A DNA stretch of 64,000 bases from Knoellia sp. S7-12 (lineage in GTDB: Bacteria; Actinomycetota; Actinomycetes; Actinomycetales; Dermatophilaceae), in assembly GCF_040518285.1 (NCBI RefSeq), contig NZ_CP155449.1:1922001-1986000 (forward strand). The letters run 5' to 3'. This document shows positions 51,985 to 62,110 of this stretch, piece after piece. The stretch's first letter is position 1. Each line of letters opens with the position of its first letter. The notes under the pieces are model-generated. The model was not told the DNA's origin. It searched no databases and worked only from the letters and a program-made list of their open reading frames with translations. The position numbers and the translations under genes were made by a program.

Positions 51985-53210
51985 GCCAGCTCTCGACGAT
52001 CGAGGAGGCACTGGAGGCCTTGCGTGCTGGCCGTCCGGTGCTGGTCACTGACGACGAGGACCGAGAGAACGAGGGCGACGTCATCCTGGCCGCGCAGAGC
52101 CTGACCGACGAGTGGATGGCGTGGACCATCCGCCACTCGTCGGGCTACGTCTGCGCCCCCATGCCCGATGCCGTCGCCGACCGTCTGGACCTGCCGCTCA
52201 TGGTGAGGGACAACGCTGACCGGTTGCGGACGGCATACACGATCACGGTCGACGCGGCGCAAGGCGTGACGACGGGGATCAGCGCGGCGGATCGCGCTCA
52301 CACGATCCGGACACTCTCGTCGCAGGAGGCGAACGCCGACAGCTTCGTGCGCCCCGGTCACGTCGTGCCGCTGCGCGCGCGTGCCGGGGGAGTGCTCGTG
52401 CGCCGCGGTCACACAGAGGCTGCCGTGGACCTGTGCCGCCTCGCAGGACTTGAGCCGGTGGGCGCCATCGCCGAGCTGACTCACGACGACGGCACGATGA
52501 TGCGACTGCCCGCTGTCCTCGACCTCGGAGCACAGCACGACCTGCCCGTCATCACCATCGAGCAGCTCGTCGCGCACCGTCAGCGCCACGACCGGGTCAC
52601 CCGTCACGCGACGACGACGCTGCCGACAGCGGACGGCACCTTCACCGCTCACGCCTACCGCGACACCCTCACCGGCGACGAGCACCTCGCCCTCGTCAGC
52701 CCACTCGGGCTCGGTGACGGCTCGGTCCTCACCCGTCTCCACAGCGAGTGCCTCACCGGCGACGTCTTCGGTTCGGCACGTTGCGACTGCGGCCCGCAGC
52801 TGCGTCGCGCCCAGAGCCGGGTCGCCCGCGAGGGAGGCGTTGTCGTCTACGTCCGTGGTCACGAGGGTCGCGGGGTTGGCCTTGCTGACAAGATCGCGGC
52901 GTATGCCGTGCAGGACAGCGGGATTGACACCGTCGCCGCGCAGGTGGAGCTGGGTCTGCCCATTGACGCCCGCGACTACTCGGCGGCCACGGCGATCCTC
53001 CACGACCTCGGTGTGACCGCTGTCCGGCTGCTCACCAACAACCCCGACAAGGTCGAAGCCGTCCGGGCCGCAGGCATCGACATCACGACGGTCGAGCGGC
53101 TCCAGGTCGCCCCCGTCGCGACGAACGCCGCCTATCTGCGGACCAAGCGCGACCGTCTCGGGCACGACCTCGTCCTCGACTCCCACGACTCCTCGGAGGC
53201 AAGCGCATGA
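51981..53210 (+). CDS. ribBA: DHBP synthase / GTP cyclohydrolase II
   Basis: 409 aa fusion. RibB half: [34 protein letters not shown] and [10 protein letters not shown]. RibA half: [21 protein letters not shown] with the three Zn-binding Cys, [15 protein letters not shown] and the catalytic region [10 protein letters not shown]. Supplies both branch substrates for riboflavin. Starts at ATG 51981. Confidence 0.95.
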   Translation: MSQLSTIEEALEALRAGRPVLVTDDEDRENEGDVILAAQSLTDEWMAWTIRHSSGYVCAPMPDAVADRLDLPLMVRDNADRLRTAYTITVDAAQGVTTGISAADRAHTIRTLSSQEANADSFVRPGHVVPLRARAGGVLVRRGHTEAAVDLCRLAGLEPVGAIAELTHDDGTMMRLPAVLDLGAQHDLPVITIEQLVAHRQRHDRVTRHATTTLPTADGTFTAHAYRDTLTGDEHLALVSPLGLGDGSVLTRLHSECLTGDVFGSARCDCGPQLRRAQSRVAREGGVVVYVRGHEGRGVGLADKIAAYAVQDSGIDTVAAQVELGLPIDARDYSAATAILHDLGVTAVRLLTNNPDKVEAVRAAGIDITTVERLQVAPVATNAAYLRTKRDRLGHDLVLDSHDSSEASA

Positions 53211-53689
53211 AAGCCGGAGCACCTGAGGTGCACACCAACGGGAGTGGCCTGCGGGTCGCCATCGTCGCGGCGTCCTGGCACAAGGCCGTCATGGACGGGC
53301 TCGTCGACGGAGCCGTCGCGGCCCTCGCCGAAGCCGGACTCACCGACGTCCCCGTCGTCCGAGTCCCCGGCACGGTCGAGCTGTCGGTCGCCTGCGCCCG
53401 CCTCGCGCCGACCCACGACGCCCTCGTCGCCCTGGGAGTCGTCATCCGCGGCGGCACACCGCACTTCGACTACGTCTGCAGCGGGGTGACCCATGGCCTC
53501 ACCGACGTCAGCATCCGCACCGGAGTCCCCATCGGCTTCGGCGTCCTCACCTGCGACACGGCCGAGCAGGCTCTGGCGCGGGCCGGGCTGCCGGGGTCGA
53601 GTGAGGACAAGGGTGCAGAGGCTGCTCTGGCCGCCGTCGCGACCGCCGTGACGTTGCGTGACCTCGCCCCTCGTACGATTGACGCGTGA
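53207..53689 (+). CDS. ribH: 6,7-dimethyl-8-ribityllumazine synthase
   Basis: 160 aa. [58 protein letters not shown] (the catalytic His in the G-T-P-H-F/Y-x-Y-V motif) and [20 protein letters not shown]. Condenses the pyrimidine and butanone-phosphate. Its stop overlaps hisE. Confidence 0.96.
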   Translation: MKAGAPEVHTNGSGLRVAIVAASWHKAVMDGLVDGAVAALAEAGLTDVPVVRVPGTVELSVACARLAPTHDALVALGVVIRGGTPHFDYVCSGVTHGLTDVSIRTGVPIGFGVLTCDTAEQALARAGLPGSSEDKGAEAALAAVATAVTLRDLAPRTIDA

Positions 53690-53949
53690 AGACCTTCGAC
53701 GCGCTGTTCGCCGAGCTCACCGACAAGGCCGCGACCCGTCCGGAGGGTTCGCGCACCGTCGCGGAGCTCGATGCGGGCGTGCATGCCATCGGCAAGAAGA
53801 TCGTCGAGGAGGCCGCCGAAGTCTGGATGGCCGCCGAGCACGAGAGCGACGAGCGCGCAGCTGAAGAGATCTCCCAGCTGCTCTATCACCTGCAGGTCCT
53901 CATGGTCGCCAAGGGTCTGACCCTCGATGACGTCTACACCCACCTCTGA
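53686..53949 (+). CDS. hisE: Phosphoribosyl-ATP pyrophosphatase
   Basis: 87 aa from GTG 53686, overlapping ribH. All-alpha MazG-like fold with [19 protein letters not shown] and [14 protein letters not shown] carrying the metal-binding Glu residues. Second step of histidine synthesis. hisG follows after 14 bp. Confidence 0.93.
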   Translation: MKTFDALFAELTDKAATRPEGSRTVAELDAGVHAIGKKIVEEAAEVWMAAEHESDERAAEEISQLLYHLQVLMVAKGLTLDDVYTHL

Positions 53950-53963
53950 GACTCGAGCCCTTC

Positions 53964-54809
53964 ATGCTGCGCATTGCCGTTCCCAACAAGGGTTCTCTTG
54001 CCGACCCCGCCGCCGAGATGCTGCGCGAAGCGGGCTACCGCACGCGCCGTGACTCCAAGGAGCTCGTCGTCAACGACGAGGCCAACGGGGTCGAGCTGTT
54101 CTATCTGCGACCGCGCGACATCGCGGTCTATGTCGGCTCCGGCACCGTCGACTGCGGCATCACCGGCCGCGACCTGCTCCTCGACTCGGGCAGTGCCGCC
54201 ACCGAGGTGATGACGCTCGGCTTCGGAGGATCGACCTTCCGGTATGCCGGTCGGCCGGGTTCCGTGTCCGCCGTTGCGGACATCGCGGGTCGCCGGGTGG
54301 CCACGAGCTATCAGGGACTCGTCGAGAAGCACCTTGCCGAGCAGGGTGTGCAGGCCGAGGTCGTGCGCCTCGATGGTGCGGTGGAGACGGCGATCACCCT
54401 GGGCGTCGCCGATGTCATCGCCGACGTGGTCGAGACCGGTGCGACATTGCGCAGCCAGGGACTCGAGGTCTTCGGTGACCCGATCCTGCGCAGCGAGGCC
54501 GTGCTCATTCGCCGCGATGGCAGCCACGAGGACTCGGGGATCGAGGTGCTGCACCGCCGCATGCTCGGTGTCGTGACCGCCCGCCACTACGTGATGCTCG
54601 ACTACGACGTGCCGGCCACGCTCGTCGACGAGGCCTGCGCGATCACACCCGGCCTGGAGTCCCCGACGGTCTCGAACCTGCAGAACCCGGAGTGGAAGGC
54701 CGTGCGCGCCATGGTCCCCAGGTCGGTGACGAACCAGATCATGGACCAGCTCTGGGAGATGGGGGCGCGAGCCATCCTCGTCACCGACATCGCTGCGTGC
54801 CGCCTGTGA
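53964..54809 (+). CDS. hisG: ATP phosphoribosyltransferase, long form
   Basis: 281 aa. MLRIAVPNKGSLADPAAEML, VGSGTVDCGITGRDLLLD, the PRPP loop region DVIADVVETGATLRSQGLEV and a C-terminal regulatory ACT-like domain (~75 residues) that binds histidine. The long form is feedback-inhibited and does not need HisZ. First step of histidine synthesis. It overlaps the PH-like gene by 4 nt. Confidence 0.95.
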   Translation: MLRIAVPNKGSLADPAAEMLREAGYRTRRDSKELVVNDEANGVELFYLRPRDIAVYVGSGTVDCGITGRDLLLDSGSAATEVMTLGFGGSTFRYAGRPGSVSAVADIAGRRVATSYQGLVEKHLAEQGVQAEVVRLDGAVETAITLGVADVIADVVETGATLRSQGLEVFGDPILRSEAVLIRRDGSHEDSGIEVLHRRMLGVVTARHYVMLDYDVPATLVDEACAITPGLESPTVSNLQNPEWKAVRAMVPRSVTNQIMDQLWEMGARAILVTDIAACRL

Positions 54810-55276
54810 CCGAGCCCGGGGCAGCTTCGGTCTCCTCAGCCTCGCGGGCCTCGTTCCGGTCGCGCCGCGGCCGTCGCATGGCGATCGTCATGGCGGTCCT
54901 CTCGGTCGTGCTCTTCACCGTGCTCGCCCTGCTCGTGGCCGGGCCCGACGCCGGTGGTGACTGGGTCGTCGCCGACCGGATCATGATGGCCGTCCTCGGT
55001 CTGGGCCTGGGTGCTGTCCTCTGGCGGTGGGCCATCATCGCGGCCGTGCCCGACGAATCAGGGCTGTCGATCCACAATCTCGTCGGTCGAAGGCACATCC
55101 TGTGGGACGAGATCGCCGACGTCACGTTCGACGAGGGCGACCCGTGGGCGACCGTTCACCTCAGGGACACCGAGTCCGTGGCGGTCATGGCGATCCAGCG
55201 CGCCGACGGCGACGCTGCCCGCGGGGAGGCCCAGCGGCTCGCCGACCTCGTCGCCGAGTCCCGCACCCGACCCTGA
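54806..55276 (+). CDS. PH-domain membrane protein
   Basis: 156 aa from GTG 54806 (VTEPGAASVS), overlapping hisG. Two N-terminal transmembrane helices (IVMAVLSVVLFTVLALLVAG and IMMAVLGLGLGAVLWRWAII) and then a ~90-residue soluble domain, DESGLSIHNLVGRRHILWDEIADVTF and DPWATVHLRDTESVAV. This is the bPH6-like arrangement of actinobacterial PH-domain proteins. Role unknown; such genes often sit near histidine or pyrimidine genes. The last 13 codons are repeated ~260 bp downstream. Confidence 0.8.
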   Translation: MTEPGAASVSSASRASFRSRRGRRMAIVMAVLSVVLFTVLALLVAGPDAGGDWVVADRIMMAVLGLGLGAVLWRWAIIAAVPDESGLSIHNLVGRRHILWDEIADVTFDEGDPWATVHLRDTESVAVMAIQRADGDAARGEAQRLADLVAESRTRP

Positions 55277-55280
55277 CGCA
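55236..55280 (+). repeat. Direct repeat unit 1 (end of PH gene)
   Basis: 45 bp encoding the C-terminus LADLVAESRTRP and the stop of the PH gene, matched at 39 of 45 positions by 55496-55540, exactly 260 bp downstream. Confidence 0.75.
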
Positions 55281-55294
55281 TCGGAGGGAGTTCC

Positions 55295-55438
55295 ATGACC
55301 GAGGGCGAGTTCGTCTTCCAGTTTCAGCGCTTCGATCTGCGAATCGACGATGTGGACGCCCTGATGCGTTCCGCACGACTGCTCATCCAGGTCCTCCCGG
55401 ACTGCGATGTACGACCTGTCCGAGCAGGAACTCGATGA
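55295..55438 (+). CDS. Small 47-aa ORF, possibly a frameshift remnant
   Basis: ATG 55295 has GGAGGGAG eight bases upstream. The product starts MTEGEFVFQFQRFDLRIDD and ends at TGA 55436. Another short frame (ATG 55407 to 55490, MYDLSEQELDDSMDD) overlaps it in +1 phase, so an originally longer protein may have been split by a frameshift. The segment lies between the two 45-bp direct repeats. No homology recognised; coding status is uncertain. Confidence 0.4.
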   Translation: MTEGEFVFQFQRFDLRIDDVDALMRSARLLIQVLPDCDVRPVRAGTR

Positions 55439-55495
55439 CTCCATGGACGACCCGTTCCGCTGGGGTGTCAACGATGACGACGAGGACTGAGGTCC

Positions 55496-55540
55496 GACTC
55501 GCAGACCTCGCCGCCGGGTCCCGCACCCGCCCCTGACGCT
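55496..55540 (+). repeat. Direct repeat unit 2
   Basis: Duplicate of 55236-55280 that still encodes LADLAAGSRTRP followed by a stop, but is no longer joined to the PH domain. Confidence 0.75.
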
Positions 55541-55697
55541 GAGCGGCGGGTGACGACCCCGTGATACATGTGTGGTTTCGGGTCTACAACCGAAAGGTGT
55601 TCACCTGCGCACCTATGGGTTATCGACGCCGACAGCACCTAGGTCGAGGCGCTGGGGAAGCCGACGAGGGGCCGAACGGCAGGACCCGTCGGACGGG

Positions 55698-57470
55698 TCA
55701 GCGGACGGGGGGTCGGCTGGGTTTGAGGGTCAGGGTCGCGGCGAGCTGGACGAGCATGAGCAGCGCCAGCACCAACCAGATCGCCGAGTAGCCACCGGTG
55801 AGGTCTCGCACCGCGCCCATCGTGGTGGGCCCCATCGACGCCACCGAGTAGGACATGAGGAACGCCATCGCGGTGAACCGAGCAGCGGCGGCCGGCGACA
55901 CGGCATACCGGACGAGCAGGACGAGCCCGATCGCGAAGGACGCGCCCTGGGCGGCACCGAGCAGCAGCGCCCACACCCAGGGCGCGGCATCGGGGGCGGC
56001 CCACACGCCCGTCTGGCCAGCCAGGCCGAACAGACCGGCGCCCACGAGCGGGATCCGCCAGTCGCCCACGCGGTCGGTGATCGCCGGACCGACGAGCCCC
56101 GAGACGAGCTGGGCGCCGGTGAAGACCGACAGCAAGAGGCCAGCGTCACGGGCGTCCCATCCGTGGTCGACATAGGTGGGTGAGAGCCAGGCCAGCGTCG
56201 AGTAGAACTGCCAGGACTGGATGGCGAGAAAGGCCGCGACGAGCCAGGCGGTGGTGCTGCGCCAAGGGAGGCCGTGGCTGGTGTCAGCCGGGTGCTGGTC
56301 GTGGTCGCCACCGCGGTGCACCGCCCGGTCGACGGGGATCCAGAACACGAGACCGACCACCGCGACGAGTCCCCAGAACCCGAGCGCGAGGTCCCAGTCG
56401 CCCAGCGCACCGGCCAACGGGACCGAGACGGCGGCGGCCAGTCCGGCGCCACCCATCATCGCGAGCATCTGCACTCCGGTCGCCAGACCCGAGCGGCCAG
56501 TGGGGAAGAAGCCCTTGACCATGCCCGGCAGCAGGGTCCCGGCGAGCGCCATCCCGGCGCCGGCGCAGAGGGTGCCGAGATAGAGGGCGACGAGCTCATG
56601 CCCGAACCCGCGCACGAGGTTGCCGACGGCCACCGCCACCATGGCGAGCGAGATGCACCGGGCCACGCCGAGACGCAGCCCCAACCGGGCCGCCGCCGGT
56701 GCGAGCAGGCCCATGCAGAGCACCGGGAGTGTCGTGAGGACACCGAGCCAGACCGAGCTCAGGCCGAGGTCTCCACGGATCCGCGGCAGCAGCGGTGGCA
56801 GCGACGTCATGAGGGTCCGCATGCTCAGCGACACCGCGACCACCCCGATGACGACGAGAGCCAGTGATGGTCCGCGTGGGGCGTCGACCGCAGGTTCGGC
56901 ACCCACCCTGCCGGTGTCGACGCGCAGGTCGGCCTCTGCGCGCCCGGGCGAGACGGCATAGAGCTGGCGTTCCTGGTCCGCCCACACGTCCCAGTGCGAC
57001 GCGAACACCTCGCCGTCGCGGGCGATCGCGCGGTCGTGACGCTGTTCGCACGGCGCCTCGACCCAGACCCCGGCCGTCGCGATGCCCGCCGCGATCGCGA
57101 AGGCCCCGACCCCTTCGAGCACGACGAGCTTCGCCTGCGGCACTGCGAGGTCGGGTCCGCGAACGCCCACCTCCCAGTTCCAGGTCGGGTGACTGGCCGG
57201 CTCACCCCGCAACCACGCGTCCACCATGGTCGCGCGCGCCAGGTCCACCGTCTCGAGCAGTCCTGTCCACCCCTGGTGCATGTCGTCCACGTGCAGGATG
57301 AGCGCGTCGAGCTCGTCCCCGAGGTCGGCAGCGAGCGTGGTCTTGCCCGATCCACTGGGCCCGTCGATGGCGATGAGGGTGACGGAGCCGCAGCGCGCAC
57401 CCCGTTCCGCAGCGAGTGCTCGAACCTCGGTCGCGAGATCGCCCACGTCGGTCATCGCCTCCATCGCCAC
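55698..57470 (-). CDS. P-loop kinase fused to an MFS transporter
   Basis: 590 aa in one frame. Residues ~1-200 are a P-loop (d)NTP/uridine-kinase-like domain: IAIDGPSGSGKTTLAADL (Walker A at 37-45) and LHVDDMHQGWTGL as the acidic strand, followed by a lid-like helix. Residues ~205-590 form a 12-helix MFS transporter of the CynX/NimT-like type (VAVSLSMRTLMTSLPPLL, GMVKGFFPTGRSGLATG, SYSVASMGPTTMGAV). The two parts are normally separate proteins. There is no stop codon or re-start between them (near VGAEPAVDAPRGPS), so a real fusion is likely unless a base is missing. Possible role: uptake coupled to phosphorylation of a nucleoside or related compound (inference). Start is GTG 57470; ATG 57464 and 57455 follow. 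Confidence 0.75.
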   Translation of the reverse strand: MAMEAMTDVGDLATEVRALAAERGARCGSVTLIAIDGPSGSGKTTLAADLGDELDALILHVDDMHQGWTGLLETVDLARATMVDAWLRGEPASHPTWNWEVGVRGPDLAVPQAKLVVLEGVGAFAIAAGIATAGVWVEAPCEQRHDRAIARDGEVFASHWDVWADQERQLYAVSPGRAEADLRVDTGRVGAEPAVDAPRGPSLALVVIGVVAVSLSMRTLMTSLPPLLPRIRGDLGLSSVWLGVLTTLPVLCMGLLAPAAARLGLRLGVARCISLAMVAVAVGNLVRGFGHELVALYLGTLCAGAGMALAGTLLPGMVKGFFPTGRSGLATGVQMLAMMGGAGLAAAVSVPLAGALGDWDLALGFWGLVAVVGLVFWIPVDRAVHRGGDHDQHPADTSHGLPWRSTTAWLVAAFLAIQSWQFYSTLAWLSPTYVDHGWDARDAGLLLSVFTGAQLVSGLVGPAITDRVGDWRIPLVGAGLFGLAGQTGVWAAPDAAPWVWALLLGAAQGASFAIGLVLLVRYAVSPAAAARFTAMAFLMSYSVASMGPTTMGAVRDLTGGYSAIWLVLALLMLVQLAATLTLKPSRPPVR

Positions 57471-57480
57471 ACCGGCAACC

Positions 57481-58647
57481 CTAATTCGGGGTCGACTCGT
57501 CCTCGTCAGCGCCGTCGCCCTCGCCGTCGCCCTCGTCAGTGGGTCGACCCGACACCGGGATGTAGCCGCCCGCCTCGTCCAGCGGCACGCCGGTGAGGAG
57601 CAGCAGGTCGACGACCATCGACCTCACCTGTGCGCGGATGACCTCGCCGGAGAGTCCCGAGTCGGGGTCGATCGCGGCACTTCGTTCGCCGAGTCGTCGC
57701 AGCCCGGCCCGCGCCGCCACCGGTGCGTGCCGCTCGTGGAGCTCGCGAGAGATGTCGGCGCACGACCGCGCCAGGTCATCGATCAGGGCGACGTATGCCG
57801 CCGGGACGACTTCGTGACGTTTGGTCCCGACCGCGGCCCGCCGGACGAGCACGCGCAGGTTGCGGATGCTGCGGTCGAGCGGCTCGAGCAGGTCCGAGAT
57901 CGCCTGGGCGCCGGGCAGGTGCCGGCGGCGAAACGGTGAGAGCCGCACGACCGCGACCCCCTCGGAGGCGAGGGACTGCAGCTCGACGAGCATCGCCTCG
58001 GACGCGCGTGCCCGCTCGAGCGTGCGAGTGGCGAGGGCCGTGTCGTCGGTCCGGATGACTCGGGCCGTCTCGTTGAGGATGGCGGCGATCTCGTCGACGA
58101 CCCGCGCAGCCTGCTGGCGGGGTCGATGCAGGCCCGTCGCAGGAACGAGCGCACTGATGATGAGGGCGACGCTGCCACCGATGACGGCGTCGAGCCAGCG
58201 GGTGAACGCCTGACCCGGTGCGGCCACGAGCGTCGTGATGATGGCCGCCTGGACCCCCGCCTGGATCGTGATGAGCAGTCCTGCCCCGAAGAGCGAGGCG
58301 ATGGTCATGGCGAGCATGATGACGACGAGCAGTTGGATGACCCCGCTGCCGAAGAGGTGGGCGAAGATGTCGCCGATGAGGACGCCGATCGCGACGCCGA
58401 TCATCACCTCGACGGCGCGACGCACCCGCTGCCCGTAGGACAGGCCGAGCGAGATGATCGCCGTCACGGGGGCGAAGAAGGGCAATGGGTGGTCGAAGAC
58501 GTCCTTCGCGAGCCACCATGCGAGCGCCGCCCCGATCCCGCACTGGACGATGAAGACGAACCGGCCGGACAGGCGGTCGGTGCGGATCCGCGCCTCGGTG
58601 CGCGAGCGCGCGGCGACGCGGGCAGGCAGTTCGGAGGCGGACGGCAT
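57481..58647 (-). CDS. FUSC-family membrane protein (aromatic acid exporter type)
   Basis: 388 aa from ATG 58647. About six N-terminal transmembrane helices (FVFIVQCGIGAALAWWLA, FFAPVTAIISLGLSYG, MIGVAIGVLIGDIFAHLF and LLVVIMLAMTIASLFGAG). A long cytoplasmic helical domain and an acidic low-complexity tail follow. FUSC/ArAE proteins export aromatic carboxylates or fusaric-acid-like compounds; substrate here unknown. Ten bases before the kinase-MFS gene, likely one operon, and divergent from hisF. Confidence 0.8.
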   Translation of the reverse strand: MPSASELPARVAARSRTEARIRTDRLSGRFVFIVQCGIGAALAWWLAKDVFDHPLPFFAPVTAIISLGLSYGQRVRRAVEVMIGVAIGVLIGDIFAHLFGSGVIQLLVVIMLAMTIASLFGAGLLITIQAGVQAAIITTLVAAPGQAFTRWLDAVIGGSVALIISALVPATGLHRPRQQAARVVDEIAAILNETARVIRTDDTALATRTLERARASEAMLVELQSLASEGVAVVRLSPFRRRHLPGAQAISDLLEPLDRSIRNLRVLVRRAAVGTKRHEVVPAAYVALIDDLARSCADISRELHERHAPVAARAGLRRLGERSAAIDPDSGLSGEVIRAQVRSMVVDLLLLTGVPLDEAGGYIPVSGRPTDEGDGEGDGADEDESTPN

Positions 58648-58682
58648 ACACCGCATCATCCCCTGCCGGATAACCTGCGGAC

Positions 58683-59456
58683 GTGAGCGTCGCCATCCGT
58701 GTCATCCCATGCCTCGACGTCGACGCCGGTCGCGTCGTCAAGGGCGTGAACTTCGAGAACCTGCGTGACGCAGGAGACCCCGTCGAGCTCGCCCGCTCCT
58801 ATGGCGAGCAGGGCGCCGACGAGCTGACCTTCCTCGACGTCACCGCGAGCAGCGGTGACCGGGCGACGACCTATGACGTCGTGCGGCGCACCGCAGAGCA
58901 GGTCTTCATCCCGCTCACTGTCGGCGGGGGAGTGCGCACAGTCGACGACGTCGACCGCCTGCTGCGCAGTGGCGCAGACAAGGTGGGCGTCAATACGGCC
59001 GCCATCGCCCGCCCCGAGCTCATCGCCGAGACCGCTGACCGCTTCGGTTCGCAGGTGCTCGTGCTGTCGGCGGACGTGCGTCGCCGCCGCGCCGTTGACG
59101 GCAGCGTGACCGATGACGTCGAGGTGACCACCCACGGCGGGCGGACCCGAACCGGGCTCGACGCCATCGAGTGGTGTGTCCGCGCGGCCGAGTTCGGCGC
59201 CGGTGAGATCCTGCTCAACTCGATGGACGCCGATGGGACCAAGGCGGGCTTCGACCTCGACCTCATCCAGCGGGTCCGGCGAGAGGTGTCGATTCCCGTC
59301 ATCGCCAGTGGTGGCGCGGGGGCCGTGGAGCACTTCGCACCCGCTGTCCGGGCCGGTGCTGACGCAGTCCTCGCCGCCAGTGTCTTCCACTTCGGCGACC
59401 TCACGATCGGCCAGGTCAAGGACGCGCTGCGCGCCGACGGTCACCCCGTCCGCTGA
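58683..59456 (+). CDS. hisF: Imidazole glycerol phosphate synthase, cyclase subunit
   Basis: 257 aa from GTG 58683. TIM barrel with [26 protein letters not shown], the catalytic Asp residues near the N-terminus and at [21 protein letters not shown] and [13 protein letters not shown]. Works with HisH (not in this window). Its stop abuts that of the DinB-like gene on the other strand. Confidence 0.96.
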   Translation: MSVAIRVIPCLDVDAGRVVKGVNFENLRDAGDPVELARSYGEQGADELTFLDVTASSGDRATTYDVVRRTAEQVFIPLTVGGGVRTVDDVDRLLRSGADKVGVNTAAIARPELIAETADRFGSQVLVLSADVRRRRAVDGSVTDDVEVTTHGGRTRTGLDAIEWCVRAAEFGAGEILLNSMDADGTKAGFDLDLIQRVRREVSIPVIASGGAGAVEHFAPAVRAGADAVLAASVFHFGDLTIGQVKDALRADGHPVR

Positions 59457-60104
59457 TCAGAGTCCGAAGCGGGACGTCTCGAAGCGGGCCATGGCGGCCT
59501 CGTCGCCCGTCAGGTCGATCTGTGCGACCTGGCGACGCCCGTATGCCGTGAGCAACAGTTCCAGCGGCGCTCCCGACACGTGGACGGTGACGTCGCCGCC
59601 ACTCACGGTGAGCGCACCACGGCCGGGCGCGTGCAGCTCGACGCCGTCCGGAACCTTGCGGAAGAGGAGCCGACCCATGCGGGAGAGAAGGGCCCAGGCC
59701 GCGGCTTCGAGGTGCGCAGTGGGCTCGCGACGCGGGCCCGGTGTCCCGTCGCCGCGCAGCACGTCCTCGTGGTGGACGACCATCTCGGCGAGGTTGACCG
59801 CGTTGTCTATGGGGGCCATCTGCGCCGGGTGCCACCTCGGTGGGCCGGAGCGGACCGCTTCGACGAGGGCGGGCCATGGCTGGGCCGCGACCTTGGCCTG
59901 TTCGCGCTCGGTGCGGTCCGCCAGAAAGGGGACCCAGATGCCCGAGGCGAGGTCGGGGCGACCCTCACGGATGACGAGGTGCGCCGCGAGATCGCGGGTG
60001 GTCCACGGCATACACAGCGTGGGAGCGTCCGGGCCCACCAGTTCGAAGGTCTCGCACAGGTCGAGGCGCTCCCTGCGTGCAATGTTCACCGAGGCTTGGG
60101 TCAT
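59457..60104 (-). CDS. TIGR03085-type DinB-fold metal-binding protein
   Basis: 215 aa from ATG 60104. The conserved opening [22 protein letters not shown] and [17 protein letters not shown] match the TIGR03085 / mycothiol-dependent maleylpyruvate isomerase-like group. Metal-binding His residues are in AAHLV and VHHEDVLRG. Members of this fold act as mycothiol- or metal-dependent transferases; the substrate is unknown. Divergent from hisI with 36 bp between starts. Confidence 0.83.
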   Translation of the reverse strand: MTQASVNIARRERLDLCETFELVGPDAPTLCMPWTTRDLAAHLVIREGRPDLASGIWVPFLADRTEREQAKVAAQPWPALVEAVRSGPPRWHPAQMAPIDNAVNLAEMVVHHEDVLRGDGTPGPRREPTAHLEAAAWALLSRMGRLLFRKVPDGVELHAPGRGALTVSGGDVTVHVSGAPLELLLTAYGRRQVAQIDLTGDEAAMARFETSRFGL

Positions 60105-60140
60105 GGACCCATCCTCGCGCCAAATGCACCGCGCGGCACA

Positions 60141-60545
60141 ATGGCGGACGTGCCCGATCTCGACCCTGCTGTCTCCAGCCGCCTTCGCTTCGACGACGCC
60201 GGCCTCGTTGCCGCGGTCATCCAGCAGCACGACACCGGTGAGGTGCTCATGCTCGGGTGGATGGACATCGAGGCGGTCCGTCGCACGCTGAGTGAGGGGC
60301 GCGTGACGTTCTGGTCGCGCAGCCGACAGGAGTACTGGCGCAAGGGCGACACCTCGGGCCACGCCCAGTTCGTGAAGTCGGCGGCGGTCGACTGCGACGG
60401 TGATGCCCTTCTCGTCCGGGTCGAGCAGGTCGGTGCGGCCTGCCACACGGGTGACCGCACCTGCTTCGATGCCGGCGCACTCGAGGTCGTCGTCGGGGTC
60501 GCTGGGGGCGTCGGTGGCATCGATGTCGGAGAGGTGCGCCAGTGA
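60141..60545 (+). CDS. hisI: Phosphoribosyl-AMP cyclohydrolase
   Basis: 134 aa from ATG 60141. [58 protein letters not shown] and [10 protein letters not shown] with the Zn-binding Cys residues. Third step of histidine synthesis. trpE overlaps its stop, so his and trp genes are joined. Confidence 0.94.
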   Translation: MADVPDLDPAVSSRLRFDDAGLVAAVIQQHDTGEVLMLGWMDIEAVRRTLSEGRVTFWSRSRQEYWRKGDTSGHAQFVKSAAVDCDGDALLVRVEQVGAACHTGDRTCFDAGALEVVVGVAGGVGGIDVGEVRQ

Positions 60546-62110
60546 GCACGAGTGAGCAGCCGCAGCCCGCCCCTGATCTCAGTTTCGGCACGACCTGGCC
60601 CTCGCTCGACGTCTTCTCCGTCCTTGCTGAAGGGCGACGGGTCATCCCCGTCGTCCGACGCCTCATGGCCGACGCCGAGACACCCGTCGGGCTCTATCGC
60701 AAGCTCGCCCAGAATCGTCCCGGGACCTTCCTCCTCGAGTCGGCCGAACATGGCGGCGTGTGGTCGCGCTACTCCATCGTCGGGGTCGCCAGTCACGCGA
60801 CGCTGACCGAGAAGGATGGCGAGGTGCACTGGGTCGGCGAACCTCCGGTCGGTGCCCCCACCACCGGGCTCGCCACCGAGGCGCTGCGCGACACTGTCGC
60901 CGCCCTCGCGACCGACCCGATCCCGGGCCTGCCTCCCCTCACCGGGGGCATGGTCGGGATGATCTCCTACGACGCCGTGCGTCGCTGGGAGAAGGTGCCG
61001 TCCACGACCCCTGACGTCCTGCACATCCCCGAGATCGCGATGATGCTCGCCACCGACCTTGCCGTCCTCGACCACGCCGATGGTTCGGTCCTGCTCATCG
61101 CCAACGCCGTGAACTACGACGCCACGGACGAACGCGTCGAGGACGCCTGGGCCGACGCAGTCGCGCGGCTCGACACGATGACCCGCGACCTCGGTGCGAG
61201 CGCCGAGAGCACCGTGTCCTTCGTGGAGACCGAAGTGGTCGATCAGGCTCTGGACACGGTCACCGCGAACCTCACGCGTGACGAGTACGAGGCGATGGTC
61301 GAGAGCGCCAAGGAGGACATTCGCGCCGGCGAGGTCTTCCAGGTCGTTCTCTCACAACGGTTCTCGATGCCCTGCCCCGCCGACGCCCTCGACGTCTACC
61401 GCGCTCTGCGCGTCGGCAACCCCAGCCCCTACATGTACCTGTTCCGGTTCACGCGACCGGACGGCACGGCATACGACGTCGTGGGTAGTTCGCCGGAGGC
61501 GCTCGTCAAGGTGACCGGCACCCAGGCCATCACGCATCCCATTGCCGGGTCACGGCCACGTGGCAAGTCGCCCGAGGATGACGTGCGCCTGGCCGAGGAC
61601 CTTCTCGCCGATCCCAAGGAACGGTCCGAGCACGTGATGCTCGTCGACCTCGGACGCAACGACCTCGGACGCGTCTGCCGAGCGGGGACGGTTGACGTCG
61701 TCGAGTTCATGGACGTACGCCGATACAGCCATGTCATGCACATCGAGTCCACGGTCGTGGGGGAGCTGCGCCCGGGCGTGCGGGCCTATGACGTCCTCGT
61801 GTCCACCTTCCCTGCCGGGACGCTGTCGGGGGCGCCGAAGCCGCGCGCGCTCGCCCTCATCGAGGGCTACGAGCCGTCGCGACGTGGCGTCTACGGCGGC
61901 GTCGTCGGCTATCTCGATTTCCACGGAGACCTCGACATGGCGATCGCCATCCGCACCGCCCTCATCGACGGTGCGGTGGCCCATGTCCAGGCAGGAGCCG
62001 GCATCGTCGCCGATTCTGTCCCGCGCAACGAGCACGACGAGTGCATCGCCAAGGCGACCGCGGTGCTGCGTGCCGTCGCGACGGCATCGGCGTTGCGGAG
62101 AGTGCCATGA
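60542..62110 (+). CDS. trpE: Anthranilate synthase component I
   Basis: 522 aa from GTG 60542. [18 protein letters not shown] contains the Ser-rich tryptophan-feedback motif region. The chorismate-binding core has [57 protein letters not shown] and [11 protein letters not shown]. Makes anthranilate with TrpG (not in this window). No leader peptide with Trp codons is visible, since the gene overlaps hisI. Confidence 0.95.
   Translation: MSTSEQPQPAPDLSFGTTWPSLDVFSVLAEGRRVIPVVRRLMADAETPVGLYRKLAQNRPGTFLLESAEHGGVWSRYSIVGVASHATLTEKDGEVHWVGEPPVGAPTTGLATEALRDTVAALATDPIPGLPPLTGGMVGMISYDAVRRWEKVPSTTPDVLHIPEIAMMLATDLAVLDHADGSVLLIANAVNYDATDERVEDAWADAVARLDTMTRDLGASAESTVSFVETEVVDQALDTVTANLTRDEYEAMVESAKEDIRAGEVFQVVLSQRFSMPCPADALDVYRALRVGNPSPYMYLFRFTRPDGTAYDVVGSSPEALVKVTGTQAITHPIAGSRPRGKSPEDDVRLAEDLLADPKERSEHVMLVDLGRNDLGRVCRAGTVDVVEFMDVRRYSHVMHIESTVVGELRPGVRAYDVLVSTFPAGTLSGAPKPRALALIEGYEPSRRGVYGGVVGYLDFHGDLDMAIAIRTALIDGAVAHVQAGAGIVADSVPRNEHDECIAKATAVLRAVATASALRRVP

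Noticed and set aside
60446..60545. Trp attenuator before trpE
   Set aside because: trpE overlaps hisI, leaving no room for a leader peptide, and no Trp-rich short frame is present.
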